A stretch of 64,000 nucleotides of DNA from Paenibacillus tyrphae (GTDB lineage: Bacteria; Bacillota; Bacilli; Paenibacillales; NBRC-103111). The position numbers were made by a program, and so were the translations under genes. Positions 51,635 to 61,451 of the stretch are shown in pieces; the stretch's first letter is position 1, and every line of letters starts with the position of its first letter. The stretch covers positions 124,001 through 188,000 of the forward strand of contig NZ_JAMZAW010000011.1 in assembly GCF_024158745.1 (NCBI RefSeq), in the 5' to 3' direction. Below the pieces are notes generated by a model, which saw nothing but the letters and a program-made list of their open reading frames with translations, was not told where the DNA came from and searched no databases.

Positions 51635-53575
51635 ATGAGGGCATCGAACGTAACGGTTCGCCGTCGGTTGTTCGCCGCGCTGATTGTCGGAACGGCTATT
51701 TTTCTGGCCTTGGCGGTGCGGCTCGCGTACGTGCAAATCTGGCTCGGACCGGAACTGTCGGATAAAGCGGAAGATTCATGGCGCCGCGACATTCCCGTCA
51801 CGGCCAAGCGGGGGGAAATCCTGGACCGGAACGGGGCGCAGCTCGCTTACAACATAAGTTCGCCTACGGTGATGGCCATTCCGGCGCAAATTCAAGATCC
51901 TTTGGCAACGGCGGCCAAGCTGGCGGCGGCGCTGGATGCAAGCCAAGAGACGATTTACAAGCAGCTGACGACGAGAGCGTCCAGCGCCTATATCAAGCCG
52001 GCCGGCCGCAAAATCACGCAGGAAAAAGCCAAGGAAATCCGCGATATGAAGCTTCCCGGCATCGTTGTGACCGAGGATAATAAGCGATACTATCCGTTCG
52101 GGAGTTTGGCTGCGCATGTGCTCGGCTTTACCGGGATTGATAATCAAGGATTGACGGGCATAGAATTGAAGTATAACCGAACATTGACGGGCATAGGGGG
52201 CAGTATCTCGTATTTGGCCGACGCCGCAGGCAAGTCGATGCCCGGATCGACCGACGAGTACAAGAAGCCGCTCGACGGCCTGAACCTTCAACTGACGATC
52301 GACAGTAACATTCAAGCCATCATGGAACGCGAGCTGGATCAGGCGATGCTGAAATACCAGCCGAACCATGTCATCGCGATTGCCATGGACCCGAATAACG
52401 GAGAGATTTTGGCGATGGGGTCGAGGCCGGGCTACGAGCCGGGTAACTATAAGGCGTATCCGGTGGAGAACTACAACCGGAATTTGCCGATTTGGATGAC
52501 CTACGAACCGGGCTCCACCTTCAAGATTATTACGCTTGCAGCAGCACTAGAGGAGAAAAAGGTTAGCTTGGCGGAAGGTTTTTTCGATCCGGGAGCGATT
52601 GAGGTGGCGGGCGCTCGGCTGCGGTGTTGGAAGCGAGGCGGGCATGGCAGCGAAACGTTTCTGCAGGTGGTGGAAAATTCCTGCAACCCGGGCTTCGTGG
52701 TGATGGGCCAAAGGCTTGGCAAAGAGAAGCTTTTCGAGTATATTAATAACTTCGGGTTCGGTAAAAAAACGGGGATCGATCTCGGCGGCGAAGAAAACGG
52801 AATTATGTTCAAGCCGTCGCGGGTCGGTCCGGTTGAACTGGCCACCACATCGTTCGGGCAAGGGGTCTCCGTCACGCCGATTCAGCAAATTACGGCCGTA
52901 GCCGCAGCCGTGAACGGCGGCAAGCTTTTTAAGCCTCATGTGGCGAAGGCTTGGTATAACCCGGATACCGGAGCGCTGGTCGAGGAGATAAAGCCGGAGC
53001 TTGTGCGCGAGGTGATCTCCGAAGCGACTTCCAAGCAGGTACGTGAGACGCTGGAGAGCGTCGTGGCGAACGGAACCGGGCGCAATGCGTTCATTGACGG
53101 CTATCGGGTAGGAGGAAAGACGGGGACGGCGCAAAAGGTCGTGAACGGACGCTATTCCGCGAGTGAGCACATCGTCTCCTTCATCGGATTTGCTCCGGCC
53201 GACGATCCGAAAGTCGTCGTATACGCCGCGGTTGACAATCCCCAGGGCATCCAGTTCGGCGGATTGGTCGCAGCTCCGCTCGTCAAGGGAATTATGGAGG
53301 ACACGCTTCGTTATATGAAGGTTCCGCCGCGCAAAGATCAAATGGACCGCAAATACGTGTACGGCGATACGAAAATCGTGGAAGTGCCGAATCTGGTAGG
53401 CATGAGTATCACGGATATTTACGAGAACATGAATATGAATTTTCAACTGGCGAAATCCGGCACAGGCGCTACTGTGATCAGCCAGGTGCCGAAAGCCGGG
53501 ACCCGGGTGGAACAAGGCACGACGATTCGGATTTATTTGTCCGATGCGAGCCCGCCGGGAAGCGGGAAACCGTAG
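51635..53575 (+). CDS. spoVD: Stage V sporulation protein D, cortex transpeptidase
   Basis: 646 residues. N-terminal membrane helix (about 11-29), dimerisation domain, transpeptidase with GSTFK (~292-296), SCN (~349-351) and KTGTAQK (~493), and one PASTA domain (about 585-642). Two Cys at about 331 (LRCWKRGGHG) and 350 (ENSCNPGF), 19 residues apart, correspond to the redox-controlled pair of B. subtilis SpoVD, which StoA keeps reduced. Works with SpoVE in spore cortex synthesis. CAGGAAGGGGAAGAG ribosome site. Confidence 0.93.
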   Translation: MRASNVTVRRRLFAALIVGTAIFLALAVRLAYVQIWLGPELSDKAEDSWRRDIPVTAKRGEILDRNGAQLAYNISSPTVMAIPAQIQDPLATAAKLAAALDASQETIYKQLTTRASSAYIKPAGRKITQEKAKEIRDMKLPGIVVTEDNKRYYPFGSLAAHVLGFTGIDNQGLTGIELKYNRTLTGIGGSISYLADAAGKSMPGSTDEYKKPLDGLNLQLTIDSNIQAIMERELDQAMLKYQPNHVIAIAMDPNNGEILAMGSRPGYEPGNYKAYPVENYNRNLPIWMTYEPGSTFKIITLAAALEEKKVSLAEGFFDPGAIEVAGARLRCWKRGGHGSETFLQVVENSCNPGFVVMGQRLGKEKLFEYINNFGFGKKTGIDLGGEENGIMFKPSRVGPVELATTSFGQGVSVTPIQQITAVAAAVNGGKLFKPHVAKAWYNPDTGALVEEIKPELVREVISEATSKQVRETLESVVANGTGRNAFIDGYRVGGKTGTAQKVVNGRYSASEHIVSFIGFAPADDPKVVVYAAVDNPQGIQFGGLVAAPLVKGIMEDTLRYMKVPPRKDQMDRKYVYGDTKIVEVPNLVGMSITDIYENMNMNFQLAKSGTGATVISQVPKAGTRVEQGTTIRIYLSDASPPGSGKP

Positions 53576-53693
53576 GCGCAGTGAAGGCTGACGCATCGAT
53601 GAAAGTACGGTAACATTTGGGGAAATGGGCTTTTCAGCACGCATTTTTTTGTCCATAATGATACCATGTGCAAAAAACGGAGGGGGACACAAC

Positions 53694-55187
53694 ATGCAAC
53701 TGAAGGAGCTGGCAGCCCAGCTTGCCGTCAGCCGGATAATCGGTGACGGCGATACCCATATTCACGGTCTCGCGGCCGATTCCCGCAAGGTCCGGCCCGG
53801 AGATTTGTTTTTCTGCGTACCCGGCCTGAAGACGGACGGTCACGACTATGCCGGGCGGGCGGTTGCGCAGGGAGCTGCGGCTTTGGTTGCGGAACGGGAG
53901 ATTGAAGCGGACGTCCCCGTGCTGCTGGTGAAACAGGTGCGTTACGCGATGGCGGCATTAGCCTGCCATTTCTACGGATATCCTAGCCGGGAGCTGAAAC
54001 TCATCGGTGTGACGGGAACGAACGGCAAAACGACGACAACCTATTTATTGGAAAAAATATTATCGGACCAAGGTTTTCAAACCGGATTAATGGGGAATAT
54101 CCATGTGAAAATCGGTGCTGTCCGTCATCCGAACGAAAAGAACAATACGCAAGAGGCGATTGAGCTTCAGCGTATTTTGCGCGATATGGCCGATGCGGGA
54201 ACCGATTACTGCATCATGGAAGTTTCTTCGCACGGCCTCGATATGGGGCGGGTGAACGGCTGCCGGTTCCGTACCGGCCTGTTTACGAACTTAACGCAGG
54301 ATCACTTGGATTACCACGGGACGATGGAGCGTTACCGGGAGGCCAAGGGGCTGTTGTTCTCCAGGCTCGGGAACGAATTCGCGCCGGCTGCCGATCAGCG
54401 CCAATATGCGGTGCTGAACGGAGACGATCCGGCCTCTGACTACTTTGCCAAGCATACGCCGGCACAGACGATCGTATACGGCATAGACAATCCGGCTGCC
54501 GACGTGAGGGCGGAGAATATTGAAATAACCGCCAAAGGCACCAAGTTCCGCTGCGTCACCTACCGCGGAACGGCCGAGGTGAAGATGCGGCTGGTCGGCC
54601 GGTTCAACGTGTACAACGCGCTCGGCGCCATCGCCGCAGCACTGGCGGAAGGGCTCGAGCTGGAGCGGATTATCGCCAGCCTCGGCAGCATGGCTTCCGT
54701 CGAAGGGCGGATGGAGATTGTGGATGCGGGGCAAGAGTCTCTTGTGCTGGTCGATTATGCCCATACACCGGACGGCCTGGAGAACGCGCTCTCGACGATC
54801 CGGCAGTTTGCGGAAGGCAAAGTATATTGCGTATTCGGCTGCGGCGGGGATCGCGACCGCGCCAAACGCCCGCTGATGGGAGGCGTGGCCGTTAAATATA
54901 GCGACTACATCTTCGTTACTTCCGACAATCCGCGCACCGAAGATCCGGAAAGCATCCTACGGGATATCGAACCGGGGCTTGTCGAAGCCGGCTGGGACAA
55001 AGAGCGTTACGAGCTGATCGCCGACCGCAGACAGGCCATTCAAAAAGCGATTGCCCGGGCAACCTCTAAGGATGTAGTATTGATTGCGGGAAAAGGGCAC
55101 GAAACGTATCAAGATATCCAAGGCGTCAAGCATCCGTTTGACGACCGGCTGGTAGCGGAAAACGCGATAAGGAGACGGTTGCAGTGA
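53694..55187 (+). CDS. murE: UDP-MurNAc-tripeptide synthetase, meso-DAP type
   Basis: 497 residues from ATG 53694 with GGAGGGGG upstream (the frame is open to 53625). Adds the third residue of the stem peptide. ATP motif GTNGKTTTT near 108-116; middle and C-terminal Mur ligase domains; DNPRTEDP near 411 is the diaminopimelate-selecting DNPR motif, so this organism should have meso-DAP peptidoglycan. Stop overlaps the murF GTG. Confidence 0.96.
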   Translation: MQLKELAAQLAVSRIIGDGDTHIHGLAADSRKVRPGDLFFCVPGLKTDGHDYAGRAVAQGAAALVAEREIEADVPVLLVKQVRYAMAALACHFYGYPSRELKLIGVTGTNGKTTTTYLLEKILSDQGFQTGLMGNIHVKIGAVRHPNEKNNTQEAIELQRILRDMADAGTDYCIMEVSSHGLDMGRVNGCRFRTGLFTNLTQDHLDYHGTMERYREAKGLLFSRLGNEFAPAADQRQYAVLNGDDPASDYFAKHTPAQTIVYGIDNPAADVRAENIEITAKGTKFRCVTYRGTAEVKMRLVGRFNVYNALGAIAAALAEGLELERIIASLGSMASVEGRMEIVDAGQESLVLVDYAHTPDGLENALSTIRQFAEGKVYCVFGCGGDRDRAKRPLMGGVAVKYSDYIFVTSDNPRTEDPESILRDIEPGLVEAGWDKERYELIADRRQAIQKAIARATSKDVVLIAGKGHETYQDIQGVKHPFDDRLVAENAIRRRLQ

Positions 55188-56593
55188 TCAGACGTACGTT
55201 GGCCGAGATTGCCGTCATGGCCGGAGGAGCTTTGGCGCAAGGAACGCCCGGCGATGCCATGATTCACGGCGTTTCGAAGGATACGCGCACTCTCGCGGAA
55301 GGCAGCTTGTATGTGCCGCTGATCGGAGAGTCGTTCGACGGGCATGAGTTTGCCGATGCCGCTTTCGAACGGGGCGCTGCCGCAGCGCTGTGGCAGACGG
55401 ACCGTCACAACCCGCCGCAGGGCAAGCCGCTGATTCTCGTGGACGATACGCTGTCGGCGCTGCAGCGTCTGGCCCAAGCCTATCGCCGTCAGCTGAAGGT
55501 ACGCGTTGTCGGCATCACCGGCAGCAATGGCAAAACGACGACAAAGGATATGACGGGAGCCGTGCTGGCCACGGCATTCCGTGTGCATAAAACGGCAGGG
55601 AACTATAACAATCACATCGGTCTTCCGCTCACCTTGCTGGAGCTGGATGAGGATACCGAGATCGCCGTCCTTGAGATGGGCATGAGCGGGCGGGGTGAGA
55701 TCGAGCTGCTGTCCCGGCTCGCCGAGCCGGAGCTAGCCGTCATCACGAATATCGGAGATGCGCATCTGCTGCAGCTCGGCTCACGCACCGAAATCGCTCG
55801 AGCCAAAACGGAAATTTTGGCAGGACTTCTGCCCGGCGGCGCACTGATCTATCATGGGGATGAGCCTCTGATAGAGGAGGTTCTGCCGGAGTTGGCCCGG
55901 CCCGGACGAATGAAGGCGAACGGCTATGCCAAAGTCCGCTTCGGAGCGGACGCGTCCAACGATCTGTACCCTCTGGAAATGAAGCTTGATGCAAAAGGAA
56001 CGCACTTTGTAGTTAACACCGATCCGGAAGTTCCTTTCTATATTCCGCTGCTCGGGGGACATAATGTGATCAACGCGTTGGCGGCGATTGCCGTCGGGAA
56101 GTATTTCGGGCTGGATGCGGCGCGGATGGCTGAGGGCTTGCAATCGCTGGTCGTTACCGGAATGCGGATCGAAGTGTCGCAGGCGCCTTCCGGATTGACT
56201 GTGTGGAATGACGCCTACAACGCTTCTCCGACTTCGATGAGGGCCGCGCTTTCGCTTCTGCACGAGGCGACGGGCTATAGCCGCAAATTCGCGGTGCTCG
56301 GCGATATGCTCGAGCTCGGTCCCGAAGAGGCGGAATTTCACCGGGATATCGGCCGTTTCATCAATCCCGACGCGGTTGAGGCGGTATATCTTTACGGCCC
56401 GCTTACCCGGCATATCGCCGAGGGGGCGAGGGAGCGGTTTCCGGCGGAGCGCGTCCGGCATTTTGAAGATAAAGAGGAGCTGGCCCGTGCGCTCGGTCAG
56501 GCTGCCGCAGCGCGCGACGTCGTGCTGATCAAAGGCTCGCGCGGTATGCGGATGGAGCAGGTGGCATCGTTTTTAATGCAATTGGGGGGATAG
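55184..56593 (+). CDS. murF: UDP-MurNAc-tripeptide-D-Ala-D-Ala ligase
   Basis: 469 residues, GTG start overlapping murE by 4 bases. Adds D-Ala-D-Ala to complete the UDP-MurNAc-pentapeptide. ATP motif [11 protein letters not shown] near 113; [15 protein letters not shown]-terminal [19 protein letters not shown]. murF is outside the dcw cluster in B. subtilis, but here it is inside, between murE and mraY. Confidence 0.96.
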   Translation: MIRRTLAEIAVMAGGALAQGTPGDAMIHGVSKDTRTLAEGSLYVPLIGESFDGHEFADAAFERGAAAALWQTDRHNPPQGKPLILVDDTLSALQRLAQAYRRQLKVRVVGITGSNGKTTTKDMTGAVLATAFRVHKTAGNYNNHIGLPLTLLELDEDTEIAVLEMGMSGRGEIELLSRLAEPELAVITNIGDAHLLQLGSRTEIARAKTEILAGLLPGGALIYHGDEPLIEEVLPELARPGRMKANGYAKVRFGADASNDLYPLEMKLDAKGTHFVVNTDPEVPFYIPLLGGHNVINALAAIAVGKYFGLDAARMAEGLQSLVVTGMRIEVSQAPSGLTVWNDAYNASPTSMRAALSLLHEATGYSRKFAVLGDMLELGPEEAEFHRDIGRFINPDAVEAVYLYGPLTRHIAEGARERFPAERVRHFEDKEELARALGQAAAARDVVLIKGSRGMRMEQVASFLMQLGG

Positions 56594-56597
56594 TCCG

Positions 56598-57560
56598 GTG
56601 GATTTTCAAATTGTCATGATCACGCTCGGCGTGGCCTTTTTGCTTGCGGTCATTATGGGACCTTTATGCATTCCGCTTCTTCGCAGACTCAAATTCGGGC
56701 AGCAGATTCGTACCGAAGGGCCGCAAGCGCATCTGAAGAAAGCGGGCACGCCAACGATGGGCGGGATCATCATCATGCTGGCGCTGGCGCTCGCCGTGCT
56801 GCGTTTCGGAGAAAAAAACATCGAGACGCTTATTCTCATTATCGCATCGCTTGGATACGGCTTTATCGGATTTTTGGACGATTATATTAAAATTTTGTTC
56901 AAGCGCTCGCTCGGCTTGACGGCCAGACAAAAGCTGTTCGGGCAACTCGCCGTCTCGCTCATCGTATGTATCCTGCTGGTGCAGACCGGACATAACACGG
57001 ACATCCGGATCCCTTATATCGGTTTTTCGTTTGATATCGGCTGGTTGTACTTCCCGTTCGTCGCTTTCCTGATGCTAGGCACGTCCAATGCGGTGAACTT
57101 TACGGACGGTCTGGACGGTTTGCTGGCCGGAACAAGCGCGATCGCGTTCGGCGCTTATGCGATCATTGCTTTGAATAACTCGCAGCCAAATCTCGCGATC
57201 TTCTGTGCCGCGATGGTCGGCGCCGTGCTCGGATTTCTGGTATTCAACGCTCACCCCGCCAAAGTGTTCATGGGGGATACCGGTTCGCTCGGCATCGGCG
57301 GAGGATTGGCGGCCGTGGCGATTTTGACCAAAGCGGAAATTTTGCTTGCGCTGATCGGCGGCGTGTTCGTGGTCGAAATGTTATCGGTCATCATTCAAGT
57401 CGTCTCCTTCAAGACGAGGGGGAAACGGGTGTTCAAAATGAGCCCGATTCACCATCATTTCGAATTGACAGGCTGGTCGGAGTGGCGCGTGGTCATTTCG
57501 TTCTGGACGGCGGGGCTGATTTTGGCCGGTATTGGACTTTATATTAACGAGGTGTTGTAG
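56598..57560 (+). CDS. mraY: Phospho-MurNAc-pentapeptide translocase MraY
   Basis: 320 residues, GTG start at 56598. Ten membrane helices. Transfers phospho-MurNAc-pentapeptide to undecaprenyl phosphate to make lipid I. Family motifs: [19 protein letters not shown] near 47, FLDDYIK near 92, [12 protein letters not shown] near 167, [11 protein letters not shown] near 226, and [18 protein letters not shown] near 281. Uses the lipid carrier pool to which the dgkA-type kinase at 3855 may contribute. Confidence 0.97.
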   Translation: MDFQIVMITLGVAFLLAVIMGPLCIPLLRRLKFGQQIRTEGPQAHLKKAGTPTMGGIIIMLALALAVLRFGEKNIETLILIIASLGYGFIGFLDDYIKILFKRSLGLTARQKLFGQLAVSLIVCILLVQTGHNTDIRIPYIGFSFDIGWLYFPFVAFLMLGTSNAVNFTDGLDGLLAGTSAIAFGAYAIIALNNSQPNLAIFCAAMVGAVLGFLVFNAHPAKVFMGDTGSLGIGGGLAAVAILTKAEILLALIGGVFVVEMLSVIIQVVSFKTRGKRVFKMSPIHHHFELTGWSEWRVVISFWTAGLILAGIGLYINEVL

Positions 57561-57562
57561 GC

Positions 57563-58984
57563 ATGGACCATCCCGCTCAGTACCGCGGCCGTCAGGTCGT
57601 CATCCTAGGTCTTGCGCGCAGCGGCGTTGCAGTCGCCAAATTGTTTCACGAGAACGGCGCGGTCGTCGCCGTCAACGATAAGAAAGAACGCCATTTATGC
57701 CCTGAGGCCGCCGAGTTGGAGGCTCTGGGTATTTCTGTTGTTTGCGGGAGCCATCCCGAAGGGCTTATACACGAGAGCATTGCGCTCGTCGTGAAAAATC
57801 CCGGCATTCCTTACACGATCGAACCTGTAAAGCGGGCGGCCGAGCTGGGAATCGAAGTGGTGACCGAGGTCGAAGTCGCCTATCATATTTGCAAGGCGCC
57901 GATGATCGCCATAACCGGCTCCAACGGCAAGACGACCACGACGACGTGGACCGGTCTTATGCTCGAAGCCGGCGGATTAAAGCCGATCGTCGCCGGTAAC
58001 ATCGGACGTGCCTTGACGGAAGCCGCTTTGGAAGCCGAAGCGGACAACCGGATGGTGGTCGAGCTGAGCAGCTTTCAGCTCAAAGGAACGCGTGCGTTCC
58101 GTCCGGCCGTAGGGGCGCTGCTAAACGTGTACGAGACGCATCTCGATTATCACGGGACGATGGACGATTACGTCGTCTCCAAGACGAAGCTGTTTGCGAA
58201 CCAAACGGAAGCGGACACGGCCGTGCTAAACTGGGACAACCCGGTCTGCCGCCAAACGACTGACTCGATTCGTTCCTCGGTGCTGCCTTTTTCCGTACGC
58301 GAGGAGCTGTCTTACGGATTGTTCGTGCAGCCTCCGCTTGCCGCCGGGGATGAAGACACGGTACATACGATCGTTTACCGCGATAAAGACGGGCAAACGC
58401 ACCGTATCCTGCCGGTACGGGAGCTCGGAATACCGGGCAGCCACAATGTGGAAAATGCGCTGGCAGCCAGCGCCATGGCCGTCGCTTCCGGAGTGAAGCT
58501 GGAAACGATCGCCCGGGTGCTGAAGGAGTTCCGCGGTGTGGAGCACCGGCTTGAATATGTGGCGCAGAAGGGCGACGTGCTCTTTTATAACGATTCCAAA
58601 GCGACGAATCCTACGGCAACGATCAAAACGATTGAATCGTTCAAGCAGGACATTGTTTTGATTGCGGGGGGGCTTGATCGCGGATCGGATTACATGGAAT
58701 TGCTGCCCGCGTTCCAGAGCCGGGTGAAAGGCCTCGTCGCCTTCGGAGAGACAAAGGAAAAAATCGTCCGTGTGGCGCGCCTTGCAGGCATGAGCCGGAT
58801 AGAAACCGTCGATACTGCTGCTAAGGGTGCACAGGAAACCGTGGAGGAAGCGGTAAGGCAGGCGCAGGCGCTGGCGAAACCCGGCGATGTGGTGCTGCTC
58901 TCGCCCGCCTGCGCAAGTTGGGACATGTTTTCTTCTTACGAGGAGAGGGGAAGCATGTTTAAGGAGTCCGTGCATAACCTGTAA
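57563..58984 (+). CDS. murD: UDP-MurNAc-L-Ala-D-Glu ligase
   Basis: 473 residues. Adds D-glutamate to UDP-MurNAc-L-Ala. N-terminal Rossmann-like LGLARSGVAVAKLFHENGA, ATP motif [11 protein letters not shown] near 119, YNDSKATNPTATIKTIESF near 345, and the C-terminal LLSPACASWDMFSSYEERG. Somewhat longer than the usual ~450. Starts 3 bases after mraY with GAGGTG upstream. Confidence 0.96.
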   Translation: MDHPAQYRGRQVVILGLARSGVAVAKLFHENGAVVAVNDKKERHLCPEAAELEALGISVVCGSHPEGLIHESIALVVKNPGIPYTIEPVKRAAELGIEVVTEVEVAYHICKAPMIAITGSNGKTTTTTWTGLMLEAGGLKPIVAGNIGRALTEAALEAEADNRMVVELSSFQLKGTRAFRPAVGALLNVYETHLDYHGTMDDYVVSKTKLFANQTEADTAVLNWDNPVCRQTTDSIRSSVLPFSVREELSYGLFVQPPLAAGDEDTVHTIVYRDKDGQTHRILPVRELGIPGSHNVENALAASAMAVASGVKLETIARVLKEFRGVEHRLEYVAQKGDVLFYNDSKATNPTATIKTIESFKQDIVLIAGGLDRGSDYMELLPAFQSRVKGLVAFGETKEKIVRVARLAGMSRIETVDTAAKGAQETVEEAVRQAQALAKPGDVVLLSPACASWDMFSSYEERGSMFKESVHNL

Positions 58985-59073
58985 AAGGGGGGAACAAGCC
59001 CTGTCAGCCGACAGGACTGATCCAACGTGAGAGGTCCCTTCCCAGATTACCGAGAGGTAGAGGTGTGGGCGGT

Positions 59074-60171
59074 ATGGTGAAAGCACGTTCGACTCCGGAT
59101 TGGATGATGTTGGGCTCCACGCTGCTGCTGCTTGCCGTAGGCGTGGTTATGGTGTACAGCGCCAGCGCGGTGCTTGCGTTTCGCGAGTTCGGCGACTCGC
59201 TGTACTATTTGAAACGTCAAGCGCTATTTGCGGCGCTCGGTATCGCAGCGATGATTTTTACGATGAACACCGATTATTGGATCTGGAAAAAATATGCCAA
59301 AGTCATTTTGATTGCCTGCTTCATCCTGCTGGTCGCGGTGCTTATTCCGGGCATCGGGGTCGTTCGCGGAGGAGCGCGCAGCTGGCTCGGGATCGGTTCG
59401 TTCGGGATTCAGCCGTCCGAATTTATGAAAATGGGCATGATTGTGTTTTTGTCCAAATGGTTGTCCGAGCAGCAGAGTTCCATTACGCATTTTTCCCGGG
59501 GGCTGCTGCCGCCGCTTGGCCTCGTCGGCCTCGCTTTCGGAATCATCATGCTGCAGCCCGATCTGGGAACGGGGGCCGTGCTGGTCGGCGCCTCATTGCT
59601 GATCATCTACACGACGGGAGCCCGGCTGCTGCATTTATCGTATCTCGGGCTGGTCGGTATTCTCGGGTTTGTCGGCTTGATTATTGCGGCGCCCTATCGG
59701 CTGCAGCGGATTACCGCTTTTCTCGACCCGTGGCAGGACCCGCTTGGCGCGGGTTATCAAGCGATTCAATCGCTTTACGCGATTGGTCCCGGGGGGCTGG
59801 TCGGCCTCGGTCTGGGCATGAGCCGGCAAAAGTACAGTTATTTGCCCGAGCCGCAGACGGACTTTATCTTTTCCATCATTGCAGAGGAGCTCGGCTTTAT
59901 AGGCGGTTCCTTTGTACTGCTGCTGTTCACCCTGTTGGTCTGGCGGGGGCTGCGTACGGCAATTACCGCGCCGGATACGTTCGGCAGTCTGCTTGCGACG
60001 GGCATCGTCGGCATGATCGCCGTGCAGGTCATCATCAACATCGGCGTCGTGATCGGCATGTTTCCCGTCACCGGCATAACTTTGCCGCTAATCAGCGCCG
60101 GCGGCTCTTCGCTAACGTTGATGCTGACCTCGATCGGCGTGCTATTGAACATTTCCCGTTATTCGAGGTGA
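59074..60171 (+). CDS. spoVE: SEDS-family glycosyltransferase SpoVE/FtsW
   Basis: 365 residues from ATG 59074 (GAGGTG about 8 bases upstream; a GTG at 59065 is in frame). Ten membrane helices; peptidoglycan polymerase acting with a class B PBP. Seen: MVYSASAVLAFREFGDSLYY, GGARSWLGIGSFGIQPSEFMK, LQPDLGTGAVL, and PVTGITLPLISAGGSS near the end. Place between murD and murG as in Bacillus favours SpoVE, the SpoVD partner; FtsW is the alternative and cannot be excluded. The 89-base gap before it contains no clear promoter. Confidence 0.9.
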   Translation: MVKARSTPDWMMLGSTLLLLAVGVVMVYSASAVLAFREFGDSLYYLKRQALFAALGIAAMIFTMNTDYWIWKKYAKVILIACFILLVAVLIPGIGVVRGGARSWLGIGSFGIQPSEFMKMGMIVFLSKWLSEQQSSITHFSRGLLPPLGLVGLAFGIIMLQPDLGTGAVLVGASLLIIYTTGARLLHLSYLGLVGILGFVGLIIAAPYRLQRITAFLDPWQDPLGAGYQAIQSLYAIGPGGLVGLGLGMSRQKYSYLPEPQTDFIFSIIAEELGFIGGSFVLLLFTLLVWRGLRTAITAPDTFGSLLATGIVGMIAVQVIINIGVVIGMFPVTGITLPLISAGGSSLTLMLTSIGVLLNISRYSR

Positions 60172-60180
60172 CCTTCCTTT

Positions 60181-61254
60181 ATGAAAAAAATCGTCTTCAC
60201 CGGCGGCGGTACGGCCGGTCATGTGACGCCGAATTTGGCGGTTATGGCCAGCCTGCGCAAGCTCGGCTGGGACATGGAATATATCGGTTCCAAGGATGGA
60301 ATCGAGAGAGAAATTATCGAGCACGAAGGAGTTCCGTTTCATCATATCGCTTCGGGCAAGCTGAGGCGTTACTTTGACGCCAAAAATTTTAAAGACCCGT
60401 TCAAAGTGCTGCAAGGCATCGGCCAGGCTTACCGGCTGCTGGGGAAAATTAAGCCCCATATCGTATTTTCCAAGGGCGGCTTCGTTACCGTGCCGGTTAT
60501 CGTTGCCAGTAAACTGAGGGGAATTCCCGTCATTTCGCACGAGTCCGACTATACCCCGGGCCTCGCCAACAAAATTACGATGCCCCTCGTTTCCCGTATT
60601 TGCGTGACTTTTCCCGAAACGTTGAAGTATGTCCGCAGAGACAAAGCGGAGCGCACCGGTCTTCCGATCCGCGAGCAGATCTTGGAGGGGAAGGCGTCCC
60701 GCGGACTGCAAATGAACGATTTTCATTCTCAAAAGCCGGTCCTGTTGATTATGGGCGGCAGCCTTGGCGCCCAGCGGATCAACCAAACGGTTCGCGAATC
60801 GTTAGAGGCGCTGCTGGAGGGGTTTCAGGTCATTCATATTTGCGGGAAAGGAAATACCGATCCCTCCTTCGACCGAATCCGGGGCTACCGGCAGTATGCG
60901 TACGTAAAGGACGAGCTGCCCGATCTGCTCGCCTGCGCCGATCTGGTCGTCTCGCGGGCAGGCTCCACCTCCATCTTCGAATTTCTTGCGCTGCGCAAGC
61001 CGATGCTGCTCATCCCTTTGACCCGTCAGGCGAGCCGCGGAGACCAGATTCTTAACGCGGAATCGTTCCGGGGCATGGGCTACGGCAAAGTATTGTTCGA
61101 AGAGGAGCTGAATCCGGAGTCGCTGATCTCCGGTCTTCGCGGCCTGTCTGCGGAGCAGGATGAAATTCGGCAGCGGATGGAATTGAATCCGTATGGCAAC
61201 GGCACCGATCACATCGTGAAGCTGATTGAAACCCATTGCTTGCCTCGCGCCTAG
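60181..61254 (+). CDS. murG: UDP-GlcNAc:lipid I GlcNAc transferase MurG
   Basis: 357 residues. Makes lipid II at the inner face of the membrane. Gly-rich GGGTAGHVTPNLAV near 8-21, PHIVFSKGGFVTVPVIVASK near 92, IMGGSLGAQRIN near 191, and SRAGSTSIFEFLALRKPMLL near 259. GT28 family, normal length. Its stop codon lies within a 9-bp hairpin (61248-61272). Confidence 0.96.
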   Translation: MKKIVFTGGGTAGHVTPNLAVMASLRKLGWDMEYIGSKDGIEREIIEHEGVPFHHIASGKLRRYFDAKNFKDPFKVLQGIGQAYRLLGKIKPHIVFSKGGFVTVPVIVASKLRGIPVISHESDYTPGLANKITMPLVSRICVTFPETLKYVRRDKAERTGLPIREQILEGKASRGLQMNDFHSQKPVLLIMGGSLGAQRINQTVRESLEALLEGFQVIHICGKGNTDPSFDRIRGYRQYAYVKDELPDLLACADLVVSRAGSTSIFEFLALRKPMLLIPLTRQASRGDQILNAESFRGMGYGKVLFEEELNPESLISGLRGLSAEQDEIRQRMELNPYGNGTDHIVKLIETHCLPRA

Positions 61255-61272
61255 TGAATTTCGCACTAGGCG
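61248..61272 (+). repeat. Perfect inverted repeat at the end of murG
   Basis: CGCCTAGTG / CACTAGGCG, 9-bp stem with a 7-base loop, spanning the murG stop. No T-run follows, so it is not a standard terminator; possibly an RNA-processing or 3'-end stabilising hairpin. Confidence 0.6.
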
Positions 61273-61451
61273 ATTGTCACACTCTGATACGTTTCACATA
61301 AACTACACTATACCGTGACAGACACTTGGCGAAACGGCGCGCAGCCCGGGCGCAAGAAAGCAGAAGCTCTGCGCGTGCCGCCAGTCCTTGGTTCCGGAGC
61401 TCGTTTCCCGGAAAGCCGGACGCCGCGTCGTTCTGTGAAGGAGGTTTTCCC

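Noticed and set aside
61326-61451. A longer N-terminus for MurB
   Set aside because: The extension is Arg/Ser/Ala-rich, lacks a ribosome site, and the ATG at 61452 has GGAGG and a normal family start.
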